A stretch of DNA of 64,000 nucleotides. Origin: Pseudomonas putida (GTDB lineage: Bacteria; Pseudomonadota; Gammaproteobacteria; Pseudomonadales; Pseudomonadaceae). The position numbers and the translations under genes are program-made. The DNA lies in NCBI RefSeq assembly GCF_003228315.1, contig NZ_CP029693.1, positions 2,489,501-2,553,500 on the forward strand, given 5' to 3'. The notes under the pieces are model-generated. The model saw only the letters and a list, made by a program, of their open reading frames with translations, searched no databases and was not told the DNA's origin. Position 1 is the stretch's first letter, and every line of letters starts with the position of its first letter. Below, one piece after another: positions 9,169 to 17,780 of the stretch.

Positions 9169-10398
9169 TCAGGCACCATCAATATTGGCCAATGCCACCC
9201 TCAATTTCACCGCACTCGCCCTCGGGCAATTCAACTGCACCCGCTCCAACCCCAACCAATCCGCCATCCGCCGCAAATTGACCGCCAGCGCCAGCATCCC
9301 TTCCTCATCCAGCCCCAGCTCCTCCTCATGCACCGCATGCACCGCCAACTGCCCGGCAGCCCGTTCCGCACGTAAATCGACCCGCGCGGCAATCCGTTCG
9401 TTGTGCAGGAACGGCAACACGTAATAGCCATACACCCGCTTGTGCTGCGGCGTGTAAATCTCCAGCCGATAACGAAAATCGAACAGGCGCTCGGTGCGGC
9501 TGCGCTCCCAGACCAGCGAATCGAAAGGCGAAAGCAACGCACTGGCCGCCACCTTGCGCGGTGGACTGGCGTCGGGCCGGCAATACGCCGGTTGCCGCCA
9601 GCCCTGAACTTCACACATCTGCATCTCGCCCGCCTCGACCAGTTCCTCAAGACGAGGTCGACTGTCCGCAGGATTCAACCGAAAGTAGTCACGCAGGTCT
9701 TTCTCGGTCCCCACGCCCAGGGCGGTCACGGCATGCAACAGCAACCCGCGCTGGGCCTCGGGCTCGCTGAGCTGCGGTTGCGTCAGGATCGCCGAGGGAA
9801 TCACCCGCTCCGGCAGATCATAGAGCCGCTCGAACCCGCGCCGACCGGCGACGGTCACTTCACCGGCGGCGAACAGCCATTCCAGAGCGTGCTTTTCCGC
9901 GCTCCAGTCCCACCAGGGTCCGGCCCGTTCCTGCCGCGTCGACAGGCTGCTGGCACCCAGCGCGCCCTGCTCCTGAACGCAGGCCAAGACCCGGTGAATC
10001 GTGTCCTGCTGCTCACGGCCGAAACGCGCCAGCTGTTGATAAATGTCTTCGCCGCGCATTGCGCGCTGCATGCGCCAACGCATCATCGGGTACAGCGACA
10101 GGGGCATCAGCGAGGCCTCATGGCCCCAGTACTCGAATAAAGTGCGACGTCGACCCTGACTCCAGGCCGCCTGGTCGAGCAGATCACTGGGATAATTGCC
10201 GAGACGGGAAAACAGCGGAAGGTAGTGCGAGCGCACCAGTGCATTGACGGAATCAATCTGCAGAATGCCCAGCCGGTCGATCAGCCGGTTGAGTTGAAGC
10301 GCCTTGATCGTCGCCGGCGGCTGGCGCCCGTTGAATCCCTGGGCGGCCAGCGCCAGACGCCGAGCCTGTTTGAGAGATAAGGACTGTGTTGCGGGCAT
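9169..10398 (-). CDS. YcaQ-like winged-helix DNA glycosylase family protein
   Basis: A 409-residue member of the HTH_42/YcaQ family. Members include E. coli YcaQ and Streptomyces AlkZ, glycosylases that unhook DNA interstrand crosslinks. The N-terminal SLKQARRLALAAQGF and the LQIDSVNALVRSHYLPLFSRLG segment are the family signature, followed by tandem winged-helix domains. Near the C-terminus RVYGYYVLPFLHNERIAARVDL is typical. The ATG at 10398 is preferred over upstream codons because AAGGAG lies 6 nt before it. Glycosylase activity is inferred from the family, and I did not verify the QxQ-type catalytic motif. Confidence 0.88.
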   Translation of the reverse strand: MPATQSLSLKQARRLALAAQGFNGRQPPATIKALQLNRLIDRLGILQIDSVNALVRSHYLPLFSRLGNYPSDLLDQAAWSQGRRRTLFEYWGHEASLMPLSLYPMMRWRMQRAMRGEDIYQQLARFGREQQDTIHRVLACVQEQGALGASSLSTRQERAGPWWDWSAEKHALEWLFAAGEVTVAGRRGFERLYDLPERVIPSAILTQPQLSEPEAQRGLLLHAVTALGVGTEKDLRDYFRLNPADSRPRLEELVEAGEMQMCEVQGWRQPAYCRPDASPPRKVAASALLSPFDSLVWERSRTERLFDFRYRLEIYTPQHKRVYGYYVLPFLHNERIAARVDLRAERAAGQLAVHAVHEEELGLDEEGMLALAVNLRRMADWLGLERVQLNCPRASAVKLRVALANIDGA

Positions 10399-10462
10399 GA
10401 GCATCTCCTTGTCTGCTCGCAACCTACCTCACCGGAAGTTGGTTTGTGTAGTTGTCGGTCAC

Positions 10463-10678
10463 TCATTTATGCATTGGGTCGTTCCAGAATGGCTTGACCG
10501 ACTCGAACTCCACATCCGCCCGACTCATACCGATGTCCTTCAACGCTTCGTCGCTCAGGCTTGCCAGCAGTTCGCGCTCGCGATGCAGCTCGTACCAGCG
10601 ACTGACCTTGTGCAGCAGGTCGGAAATCAGATGAACCGAGTGTTTTTCCGCAGCGTGAAACTCATGTTGACCTTTCAT
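10463..10678 (-). CDS. DUF1127 (YjiS-like) small protein
   Basis: A 71-residue protein whose C-terminal half, RERELLASLSDEALKDIGMSRADVEFE, is a clear DUF1127 domain. Small Arg-rich DUF1127 proteins in alpha-proteobacteria affect RNA turnover and phosphate or carbon physiology; the role in Pseudomonas is not known. It has a strong GGAGGG ribosome-binding site and is divergent from the LysR regulator at 10774, the common arrangement of a regulator and its target. Confidence 0.9.
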   Translation of the reverse strand: MKGQHEFHAAEKHSVHLISDLLHKVSRWYELHRERELLASLSDEALKDIGMSRADVEFESVKPFWNDPMHK

Positions 10679-10773
10679 CTTGTTGCCCTCCGTTTGGATG
10701 GCTCCAGTCTCTCGCCGGGTCTAAGATCAATCCAACAAATGTTTCTGATGGCAACCATCTCGGAGATTGATAC

Positions 10774-11628
10774 ATGTCGAGCTACCCGACTATCGATACC
10801 GAAGTGCTGCGCACCTTCGTCGCGATCGCCGACCAGGGTGGCTTTACCCGCGCCGGCGAACTGGTGCATCGCACCCAGTCGGCCGTCAGCATGCAGATGA
10901 AACGACTGGAGGAGGACGTGTTGCAGCGCCAGTTGTTCCAGCGTGACGGCCGACAAGTGCGGCTTACCGCCGAAGGCCAGGTGCTGCTGGGCTACGCACG
11001 GCGCATCCTCAAACTGCACAGTGAAGTGTTCAATACCTTGCGCGAACCGGACATGATCGGGACGGTGCGCATCGGTACGCCAGACGATTATGTGATGCGC
11101 TTCCTGCCCGGCATCCTGCGGCGCTTTGCCCAGTCCTACCCGCTGATCCAGATCGAGGTGCACTGCGAATCATCCAAACAATTGCTGATGCGCCAGGACC
11201 TCGACCTGTCGATCGTCACCCGCGAGCCAGGCAGCGAAATCGGCCAGTTGTTGCGCAAGGAGCGTTTTGTCTGGGCCGAGGCGCAGTGCTACAGCGCCCA
11301 TGAGCAAACACCCTTGCCGCTGGCAATGTTCAATAGTGATTGTTTCTGCCGGATGTGGGCCTGCAATGCGCTGGATGCGATCGGCCGCGACTACCGCGTG
11401 GCCTACAACAGTGACAGCCTGTCGGCGATCATGGCGGTGGTCAGCGCCGGCCTTGCGGTGACCGCGCAACTGGAAAGCCTGATCACCCCCGACATGCGCA
11501 TCCTCGGTGAAGCCGAAGACCTGCCCGTCTTGCCCGAGGCCAGCATCATGCTGGTGCGTAATCTGCACAACCCGTCGCCCATCACCGAATGCCTGGCCGA
11601 ACATATCGTCGACGGTTTCAAACTTTAA
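10774..11628 (+). CDS. LysR-family transcriptional regulator, neighbour of DUF1127 gene
   Basis: A 284-residue LysR protein: an N-terminal winged helix-turn-helix (FVAIADQGGFTRAGELVHRTQSAVSMQMKRLE, about 14-45) and a periplasmic-binding-protein-like effector domain from about 90. The start has CGGAG at 8 nt. A small palindrome ATCTC-G-GAGAT (10757-10767) overlaps this ribosome-binding site and could serve autoregulation, although it lacks the full LysR T-N11-A layout. The 3' end overlaps the convergent TauE/SafE gene by 11 bp. The effector is unknown. Confidence 0.93.
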   Translation: MSSYPTIDTEVLRTFVAIADQGGFTRAGELVHRTQSAVSMQMKRLEEDVLQRQLFQRDGRQVRLTAEGQVLLGYARRILKLHSEVFNTLREPDMIGTVRIGTPDDYVMRFLPGILRRFAQSYPLIQIEVHCESSKQLLMRQDLDLSIVTREPGSEIGQLLRKERFVWAEAQCYSAHEQTPLPLAMFNSDCFCRMWACNALDAIGRDYRVAYNSDSLSAIMAVVSAGLAVTAQLESLITPDMRILGEAEDLPVLPEASIMLVRNLHNPSPITECLAEHIVDGFKL

Positions 11629-12394
11629 AGGCGAGCATCACCGCGCAAAGCACCAGAAAGCCGCAGAACAGCGCACGCAGCAGGCGCTCGGGCATGGCAT
11701 GGGCGACCTTCACGCCCCAACTGATGCTCAGCAGGCCGCCGATGGCCAGTGGTACACCAATCATCCAGTCCACCTGATGGTGCGCGGCATAGGTGACCAG
11801 GGTGACGCCGGTACTGGGTAACGCCAGGGCCAGCGACAGGCCTTGGGCAACCACTTGCGTGGTGCCGAACAGGCTGGTCAACACAGGCGTCGCCACGACC
11901 GCCCCGCCGACGCCAAACAACCCGCCCATGGTGCCGGACGCGGCCCCCAGAACGCCCAGCCATGGCCACGAATATTTCATCTGTGCCGACGCCGGTGTAC
12001 GGGCGCCGAACATGCGCACCAGGTTGTAAGCCGAAAGGGCGACAAGGAACGCAACGAAGCCGATACGCATGGTTTGCGCGTCAATTCCCACGGCCCAGAT
12101 CGAACCAAACCAGGCAAAACAGAAGCCCATGGAGGCCAGAGGCAGGGCATGACGCATTTCGATGCGATTGCGCTGGTGATAGCGCCAGAGCGCCAGCATG
12201 ACGTTAGGCACCACCATGACCAATGCCGTGCCTTGAGCGATCTGCTGATCCAGACCGAACAAGACGCCCAGCAGCGGGATGGCAATCAGGCCGCCGCCGA
12301 TGCCAAAGATACCGCCCAGGGTGCCCAGGGCTGCGCCAAAAACCAGATACATCAAAAACTCAATCACGGCATTTTTCTCGTCAGGTGATGGCAT
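11618..12394 (-). CDS. TauE/SafE-family sulfite/sulfonate exporter-like membrane protein
   Basis: A 258-residue inner-membrane protein with about eight hydrophobic segments and the two internal repeats typical of TauE/SafE (GTLGGIFGIGGGLIAIPLL and GTMGGLFGVGGAVVATPVL). Family members export sulfite, sulfoacetate or other small anions. Start choice is uncertain: the ATG at 12394 has AGGA close by, and a GTG at 12370 would give MIEFLMYLVFG, a more usual N-terminus. It is divergent from the LysR gene at 12479, which is its likely regulator. Confidence 0.9.
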   Translation of the reverse strand: MPSPDEKNAVIEFLMYLVFGAALGTLGGIFGIGGGLIAIPLLGVLFGLDQQIAQGTALVMVVPNVMLALWRYHQRNRIEMRHALPLASMGFCFAWFGSIWAVGIDAQTMRIGFVAFLVALSAYNLVRMFGARTPASAQMKYSWPWLGVLGAASGTMGGLFGVGGAVVATPVLTSLFGTTQVVAQGLSLALALPSTGVTLVTYAAHHQVDWMIGVPLAIGGLLSISWGVKVAHAMPERLLRALFCGFLVLCAVMLAFKV

Positions 12395-12478
12395 TCATCC
12401 TACGCAGTTGGTTATAGCGGGGAAACGCACAGCAACGCACAATGGCTGTGCCAAACTCGCACAAGCAAAGAGCGCGAC

Positions 12479-13435
12479 ATGAATCCCAACCAACTGACCG
12501 ATCAACTCGGGCTGTTTCTTGATGTACTGGAAACCGGCAGCTTTTCCGCGGCCTCGCGGCGCCATCCGCTCACGCCTTCGGCGGTGGCGCGGCGGATCGA
12601 CAGCCTCGAAAGTGCCGTCGGCAGCCAGTTGTTCATTCGCAGCACCCACGCGGTTCGCGCCACGCCCGCGGGACTGGCCTTTGCCGAGCGGGCGCGGAGA
12701 ATTGTCGAAGAACTGCGCCTGGCCCGGGCCGAGGCGGTGTCCCTGAGCAGCGCACCCGAGGGCTTGATTCGGGTGGATGCGCCGGCGGCGTTCGGTCGAC
12801 GGCACCTGGCACCGGTGATCGCCGACTTCCTGGTGCTCTACCCCGGCCTTGATGTGCAACTGCACCTGATCGACAGTTTTGTCGATATGCAGGGCCTGAA
12901 CCTGGGCAAGGTCGATCTGGTGCTGCGCGCCGGGCAATTGGCCGATACCCGGCTGGTGGCTACGCCTCTGGCGAGCATCGTGCGTATCGCCTGTGCGAGC
13001 CCGGACTATCTGCGGCGTCGGGGCATGCCGAACGATCCAGCGCAGCTCATCGAACACGACGGCGTCGACTGGGATGGCCTGGCCCCGCCCTTTGCCTGGC
13101 GCTTCGAGCGTGAGGGGCAGATGCAACTGCATCGTCCGTCGCGCATCCGCATGAGCGCCAACAACGCCGAAGCCCTGGTTTTTGGCGCACTGGCCGGGCT
13201 GGGCGTTGCGCACTTGCCGACCTGGCTGGCCAGCGAATATCTGTTGCGCGGCGAACTGTTGCCCCTGTTTTGCGAAAACGGCCTGCCCAAGCCGGAATGC
13301 GCCGGGATCTATGCCCTGCGCCTGGAACAACAAGCCGTTGCCCGCAGCCGTTTGTTGCTTGAATACCTGAAAACCCGATTCAGCCCGATCCCGCCGTGGG
13401 ACCTGGTGCTGCAGTCTCATCTGAACCGCCACTAG
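12479..13435 (+). CDS. LysR-family transcriptional regulator, neighbour of TauE/SafE gene
   Basis: A 318-residue LysR protein of the CrgA-like type. The helix-turn-helix is FLDVLETGSFSAASRRHPLTPSAVARRIDSLE (about 13-44), followed by an effector domain with GLIRVDAPAAFGRRHLAPVI. It lies 84 bp from, and divergent to, the TauE/SafE-type exporter, the usual clue for the regulated gene. The C-terminal tail after LLEYLKTRF is slightly long. Its effector is not known. Confidence 0.93.
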   Translation: MNPNQLTDQLGLFLDVLETGSFSAASRRHPLTPSAVARRIDSLESAVGSQLFIRSTHAVRATPAGLAFAERARRIVEELRLARAEAVSLSSAPEGLIRVDAPAAFGRRHLAPVIADFLVLYPGLDVQLHLIDSFVDMQGLNLGKVDLVLRAGQLADTRLVATPLASIVRIACASPDYLRRRGMPNDPAQLIEHDGVDWDGLAPPFAWRFEREGQMQLHRPSRIRMSANNAEALVFGALAGLGVAHLPTWLASEYLLRGELLPLFCENGLPKPECAGIYALRLEQQAVARSRLLLEYLKTRFSPIPPWDLVLQSHLNRH

Positions 13436-13504
13436 TCCGGAATTGTCTGGCGCATTAAAGATTTGCCCGCTAGATTCATGACGATCACTGATCAAGGCTA
13501 TGAA

Positions 13505-13966
13505 ATGACCACCGAACGCGACACCCCGGATAACTGCGACGGCCTGCTGCTGGACAACCAGGCCTGCTTCGCCCTGCATTCCACTTCGCTGATGATGACC
13601 AAGGTCTACAAGCCCCTGTTGCAGGCTCTGGGCCTGACTTATCCACAGTATCTGGCGATGATGGTGCTGTGGGAACAGGACGGTTTGACGGTAGGCGAAA
13701 TCAGCGCACGACTGCTGACCGATCCCGGCTCGCTCACGCCGCTGCTCAAGCGCCTGGAAGCCGAAGGATTGCTCAGCCGCACCCGAAGCCGCGAAGACGA
13801 GCGCGTGGTGATTGTCGAACTCACCGAAGAAGGTCGCGGCTTGCGAGACAAGGCGCGGGGAATTCCTCAATGCATCCTCGGCGCCAGCGGCATGACGCTG
13901 GAGCGATTGCAGGCGCTGCAGGCGGAACTGCAAGAGCTGCGTCGGCATCTGCAGGACAGTCTCTGA
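13505..13966 (+). CDS. ohrR: Organic-peroxide-sensing MarR-family repressor OhrR
   Basis: A 153-residue MarR repressor of the 2-cysteine OhrR type. The peroxidatic Cys is C21 in NQACFALHST and the resolving Cys is C123 in GIPQCILGA, matching the Xanthomonas-type layout in which oxidation forms a disulfide and releases DNA. The winged helix covers about 50-100, including LLTDPGSLTPLLKRLEAEGL. The frame is open from 13463, but the ATG at 13505 (MTTERDTPDN) with AAGG upstream fits the family length. The target ohr lies downstream on the same strand behind a repeat-rich promoter region. Confidence 0.93.
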   Translation: MTTERDTPDNCDGLLLDNQACFALHSTSLMMTKVYKPLLQALGLTYPQYLAMMVLWEQDGLTVGEISARLLTDPGSLTPLLKRLEAEGLLSRTRSREDERVVIVELTEEGRGLRDKARGIPQCILGASGMTLERLQALQAELQELRRHLQDSL

Positions 13967-13977
13967 CCCACATCTCC

Positions 13978-14080
13978 CTGTAGGAGCGAGCCCTGCTCGC
14001 GATGGTGGCCAACGATAACGCGGGGAGCCTGACTCACCTCTGCGTTTTCAGGTTTTTCGCGAGCAGGCTCGCTCCTACAG
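13978..14080. repeat. REPIN with inner hairpin block
   Basis: Two REP arms (13978-14002 and 14057-14080) face each other. The centre holds AACGATAACGCGGGGA..., the same inner block as in the copies at 37527, 44378 and 49678 but in the opposite orientation and with G-T pairs in its stem. One arm has an extra C (GAGCCCTGCTC). Confidence 0.93.
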
Positions 14081-14204
14081 TTTCTACCGTCGGTGAAAAA
14101 ATTCTGCTGCCGACGATCTCGCCTGAACAGCTCTAACTCAATACTTCCAACCCCATCAGGTAGACCCGTAGCAAGTCAGTTTCGAATTTTCTCGAAAAAA
14201 TATC

Positions 14205-14271
14205 TTGCGCACTAAACATTAGCGCGATACATTTATTTCGCACTCAGTTAGCGCGCAAATATTTAGCGCAA
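14205..14271 (+). promoter_or_regulatory. ohr promoter with candidate OhrR operators
   Basis: TTGCGC (14205-14210), 17 nt, TACATT (14228-14233) looks like a sigma-70 promoter. Within and after it lie repeated elements: GCGCACTAA-ACA-TTAGCGCG (14207-14226), CGCACTCAGTTAGCGCG (14239-14255) and TTTAGCGC (14262-14269). OhrR binds AT-rich inverted repeats near ohr promoters in other bacteria; assignment of these repeats to OhrR is an inference from position. Confidence 0.55.
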
Positions 14272-14301
14272 AATCAATCAAACCCGAACGAGGCTTTCAC
14301 C

Positions 14302-14721
14302 ATGCAAACTCTCTACACCGCAATCGCAACTTCCACCGGTGGCCGTGACGGTCGTGCGATTTCCAGTGACAACATTCTCGACGTCAAACTCGCCACCCCG
14401 AAAGAACTCGGCGGTGCCGGCGGTGCGGCGACCAACCCTGAGCAACTGTTCGCTGCCGGCTACTCGGCCTGCTTCATCGGCGCCCTGAAGTTCGTCGCCA
14501 GCCAGACCAAACGCAGCATTCCGAGCGACGCCTCGATCACTGCCCATGTCGGCATCGGCCAGATCCCTGGCGGTTTCGGTCTGGACATCGATCTGCACAT
14601 CAGCCTGCCGGGCCTCGAACAAGCCGATGCGCAAAGCCTGGTCGACGCAGCCCACCAGGTCTGCCCGTACTCCAACGCCACCCGCGGTAACGTCGATGTG
14701 CGCCTGCACGTGACCGTCTAA
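14302..14721 (+). CDS. ohr: Organic hydroperoxide resistance protein Ohr
   Basis: A 139-residue thiol peroxidase that reduces organic and lipid hydroperoxides using dihydrolipoyl groups. The two catalytic cysteines are C57 in GYSACFIGAL and C121 in HQVCPYSNATRGN, the exact Ohr (not OsmC) pattern, and the N-terminus MQTLYTAIATSTGGRDG is typical. Its regulator OhrR is encoded just upstream. The esterase gene 51 nt downstream on the same strand is likely co-transcribed. Confidence 0.97.
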   Translation: MQTLYTAIATSTGGRDGRAISSDNILDVKLATPKELGGAGGAATNPEQLFAAGYSACFIGALKFVASQTKRSIPSDASITAHVGIGQIPGGFGLDIDLHISLPGLEQADAQSLVDAAHQVCPYSNATRGNVDVRLHVTV

Positions 14722-14772
14722 GCCACGTCGTCCAAGCCAAGCCGTCCAACCAGGCCCGAACAGGAAATGAAC

Positions 14773-15786
14773 ATGAACACTTTCAGCAAAGTCTTGACCG
14801 GTACCCTTCTCGCTCTGTCCGTCCACAGTGCATTCGCCGGCGACGTTGAACACAACACCCAGGCCTTTCTCGACGTGTTGAACGCCGGCACCGGCAAACC
14901 GATGGAACAGATGACACCCAAGGATGCCCGCGCCGTGCTGGTGGGCGCGCAGTCGGGGGTGAAGCTGACGCTGCCAAAAGCGGATGTCAGCCAGAAGACC
15001 ATCCAGGTCGATGGCCAACCGCTGGACCTGACCATCGTCCGGCCAGCCGGGGTCAAGGGCGAGTTGCCGGTGTTCATGTTCTTCCACGGTGGCGGCTGGG
15101 TATTAGGCGATTTCCCGACCCACGAGCGGCTGGTTCGTGACCTGGTGGCGGGTTCGGGTGCAGCGGCGGTTTTCGTCAACTACACCCCGTCGCCGGAAGC
15201 GCACTACCCGGTGGCGATCAACCAGGCTTACGCCGCGACCAAATGGGTGGCCGAGCACGGTAAAGAGATCAACGTCGATGGCAAGCGCCTGGCCGTGGCC
15301 GGCAACAGCGTTGGCGGCAACATGGCGGCGGTGGTCGCGCTGATGGCCAAAGACAAAGGCACCCCGGCGATCAAATTCCAGGTACTGCTGTGGCCGGTGA
15401 CCGATGCCAACTTCGACACCGGTTCCTATAACCAGTTTGCCGAGGGGCACTTCCTCACTCGCAACATGATGAAGTGGTTCTGGGACAACTACACCACAGA
15501 CGCCAAGCAACGTAACGAGATCTACGCCTCGCCGTTGCGGGCAACCCCTGCGCAACTCAAGGGCCTGCCACCGGCACTGGTGCAGACAGCCGAAGCCGAC
15601 GTTCTGCGCGATGAAGGTGAAGCCTACGCTCGCAAACTCGACGAAGCCGGTGTGCCGGTGACCTCGGTTCGCTACAACGGCATGATCCACGACTACGGCT
15701 TGCTCAACGTGGTGAGCCAGGTGCCGGCGGTTCGTTCGGCGATGCTGCAGGCGTCGGAAGAGCTTAAGCAACATCTGAAGAAATAA
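14773..15786 (+). CDS. Secreted alpha/beta-hydrolase (hormone-sensitive-lipase family)
   Basis: A 337-residue esterase-like protein with a signal peptide ending near HSAFA-GD. The oxyanion motif HGGGW is present (FMFFHGGGWVLGDFP), and the nucleophile elbow is GNSVGGN instead of the usual GDSAGG; the acid and base are likely in EADVLRDE and GMIHDYG. The ATG at 14773 is preferred because AGGAA lies 6 nt upstream; an ATG at 14767 has almost no spacing. It follows ohr, so it is probably peroxide-inducible. Members of this group hydrolyse short acyl esters; the natural substrate is unknown. Confidence 0.88.
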   Translation: MNTFSKVLTGTLLALSVHSAFAGDVEHNTQAFLDVLNAGTGKPMEQMTPKDARAVLVGAQSGVKLTLPKADVSQKTIQVDGQPLDLTIVRPAGVKGELPVFMFFHGGGWVLGDFPTHERLVRDLVAGSGAAAVFVNYTPSPEAHYPVAINQAYAATKWVAEHGKEINVDGKRLAVAGNSVGGNMAAVVALMAKDKGTPAIKFQVLLWPVTDANFDTGSYNQFAEGHFLTRNMMKWFWDNYTTDAKQRNEIYASPLRATPAQLKGLPPALVQTAEADVLRDEGEAYARKLDEAGVPVTSVRYNGMIHDYGLLNVVSQVPAVRSAMLQASEELKQHLKK

Positions 15787-15793
15787 CGCAGTA

Positions 15794-15829
15794 CCCCTGT
15801 AGGAGCGAGCCTGCTCGCTCCTACAGGGG
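15794..15829. repeat. Collapsed REP element
   Basis: CCCCTGTAGGAGCGAGC (15794-15810) and its exact inverted copy (15813-15829) are separated by only two bases. The CTGCTCGCGA inner halves of both REPs are missing, so this looks like a REPIN reduced by internal deletion. The hairpin follows the esterase stop codon. Confidence 0.85.
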
Positions 15830-15848
15830 CAGGTGTTCGTTCAGGCAC

Positions 15849-15880
15849 AAAAAAGCCCGACTCAATGGTCGGGCTTTTTC
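15849..15880. terminator. Bidirectional terminator between esterase and efp
   Basis: Stem AAAAGCCCGAC/GTCGGGCTTTT (15851-15861 with 15868-15878), flanked by A-run and T-run, serves the two convergent operons. Confidence 0.93.
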
Positions 15881-15896
15881 ATTCCTCAAGCAGTGC

Positions 15897-16466
15897 TTAT
15901 TTCGCACGGCCTTTGTAGGAACCGCCTTCGCGGGTATCGATTTCGATCATGTCGTCGATTTCGATGAAGTCAGCAACCGACAGCTCGGTACCGTTCTTCA
16001 GTTTGGCAGGCTTCATGACCTTGCCGGAAGTGTCGCCGCGAGCGGAACCTTCGGTGTAGGCAACCTGACGCACGATAGTGGTCGGCAGCTCTACGGAAAC
16101 CAGACGGCCTTCGAAGAACACGGCTTCGCAAACGTCGGTCATGCCTTCTTCGATGAACGGCAGAACGGCTTCGATGTCTTCGGCGTTCAGCTCGTACATG
16201 GTGTAGTCGGTGGTGTCCATGAACGTGTAGGAGTCACCGCTGATGAACGACAGGGTCGCTTCTTTGCGATCCAGGATCACGTCGTCCAGCTTGTCGTCCG
16301 CACCGTAAACGGTTTCGGTCTTGTAGCCGGTCAGCAGGTTCTTCAGCTTGGTCTTCATGATCGCGCTGTTACGGCCCGACTTGGTGAATTCAGCTTTTTG
16401 AACCAGCCATGGATCGTTGTCGATACGCAGCACGGTACCGGGTTTGAGTTCTTTACCAGTTTTCAT
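15897..16466 (-). CDS. efp: Translation elongation factor P
   Basis: A 189-residue EF-P with three OB-like domains; it relieves ribosome stalling at polyproline. The conserved tip loop reads KSGRN with Arg at position 32, the residue rhamnosylated in Pseudomonas (EarP-type EF-P), where EpmA-type EF-P has Lys. The modifying enzyme gene earP is immediately upstream on the same strand, 48 nt away, which supports the modification here. Confidence 0.97.
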   Translation of the reverse strand: MKTGKELKPGTVLRIDNDPWLVQKAEFTKSGRNSAIMKTKLKNLLTGYKTETVYGADDKLDDVILDRKEATLSFISGDSYTFMDTTDYTMYELNAEDIEAVLPFIEEGMTDVCEAVFFEGRLVSVELPTTIVRQVAYTEGSARGDTSGKVMKPAKLKNGTELSVADFIEIDDMIEIDTREGGSYKGRAK

Positions 16467-16514
16467 TGCGAATATCCGAATTTGGATGGGATTTACAAAA
16501 ATCTAGGCCGCGTA

Positions 16515-17657
16515 TCATAGCCAATTTACATAAAACTGTACCAGCGCCGCGGCAAGATCGGTCCGGGAGGCCTGTTCCAGACACCACGCCTGGGCGTGTT
16601 TTTGCAGCTCTGGCCAGTATTTGCGGGTCGAATGCCAGTGGTCGGTCATTTTTTCGCCAGCGTTCCACGCTCGCCATAAACCGCTGATCGCTTCTCGCGC
16701 AGGCGCCGAAAGGTCCTTCACATAGAGCGTGAGAAAGGCTTCAAGCTTGTCCAGATGGACGTCTTCTTCCTGCTGATAGATGTGCCAGAGCAACGGTCGG
16801 CCCGCCCACTGGGCGCGGACAAACGAGTCCTCGCCACGCACCGCGTTGAAATCGCAACACCATAGCAACTGGTCATACTGGTCCTGTCGGACGAACGGCA
16901 GTACCTGAATGGTCAGGCCATCGCGCACATGCACGGCACCGGCCGTCAGGTCGTTCACGCCGAGCCAGCGTTCGACATCCCCCAGGATCCGTCCCTCCGG
17001 CACCAAAAGATGTGTAGGCACCGAATCGCTCGACAGCGCATCCAGCCAGCTGGCAAGTCCCGCATTTTCGTAGGCAAACAGCGAAATAAGCTGTGAGCCC
17101 GGGGCACGATCAACCCCCAGGCCTTGCAGGAAAGTGCGCTGGGCCTCGGGATCCTGCTGAAACGTCTGACGCCTTTCGAGCAACCCACTTTCACGCAGCA
17201 ATCCGCCGGTGCCCTCTCGGAAGCCCGGAAAAAAGAAGATTTTCTGCACGTGCCGGTACTTCACCGACGGCAAACCGTGGCAACCGATCACCCAGTCCTC
17301 GGCGCTCAAATAATCCAGATTCATCCACAGCGGCGGCTTCTGCCGCTCGGCCATGGCGTCCATGTAGGCGCCCGGCAACTGGCAGGCAAACGCGGCGATC
17401 ACCACATCCGCCGCTTCAACAGGCTGCCATTCGGCGCCCCAGTGACGCACCTCGACACCCTGCTGCCATTGCTGACCGAGTTGGATATCAATCTCCGGGC
17501 ACATGCGTTCGAAAGCGCGCAAATCATCAACCCACAAGCGCACGGCCACGTCATGCTCGGCAACCAGCTGCCGCGCCAACCGCCAGGTCACGCCGATGTC
17601 ACCGAAGTTATCGACCACGGTGCAAAAAATATCCCAGCGGGTTTTCAATTGAGACAT
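16515..17657 (-). CDS. earP: EF-P arginine rhamnosyltransferase EarP
   Basis: A 380-residue GT-B glycosyltransferase (GT104) that transfers rhamnose from dTDP-beta-L-rhamnose to Arg32 of EF-P. The catalytic N-terminal segment VVDNFGDIGVTWRL holds Asp16 and Asp20, and the nucleotide-sugar site FNAVRGEDSFVRAQWAGRP is conserved near the C-terminal domain. It precedes efp in an apparent two-gene operon. The dTDP-rhamnose pathway genes are not in this window. Confidence 0.96.
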   Translation of the reverse strand: MSQLKTRWDIFCTVVDNFGDIGVTWRLARQLVAEHDVAVRLWVDDLRAFERMCPEIDIQLGQQWQQGVEVRHWGAEWQPVEAADVVIAAFACQLPGAYMDAMAERQKPPLWMNLDYLSAEDWVIGCHGLPSVKYRHVQKIFFFPGFREGTGGLLRESGLLERRQTFQQDPEAQRTFLQGLGVDRAPGSQLISLFAYENAGLASWLDALSSDSVPTHLLVPEGRILGDVERWLGVNDLTAGAVHVRDGLTIQVLPFVRQDQYDQLLWCCDFNAVRGEDSFVRAQWAGRPLLWHIYQQEEDVHLDKLEAFLTLYVKDLSAPAREAISGLWRAWNAGEKMTDHWHSTRKYWPELQKHAQAWCLEQASRTDLAAALVQFYVNWL

Positions 17658-17780
17658 TCCAGGCTCCCGTTGGCAAAGGCAGCGATTGTCCGCATAAATT
17701 CCCCCCTACAGAAGAGCCGACGACGATTAATCTTTCTGCGACAATCGCATTTGCCCGCGACCCACCGCCAGGAGGCAGCC

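Larger units (their letters stand above)
13967..14301. other. Intergenic region ohrR-ohr (335 nt)
   Basis: The left third is the REPIN at 13978-14080. Nothing is recognisable from 14081 to about 14200. The right part holds the ohr promoter and repeated TTAGCGC motifs (see next entry). Confidence 0.7.

Noticed and set aside
12395..13948. A 517-codon minus-strand frame over the LysR and ohrR genes
   Set aside because: It spans two well-supported genes on the other strand and shows no domain.
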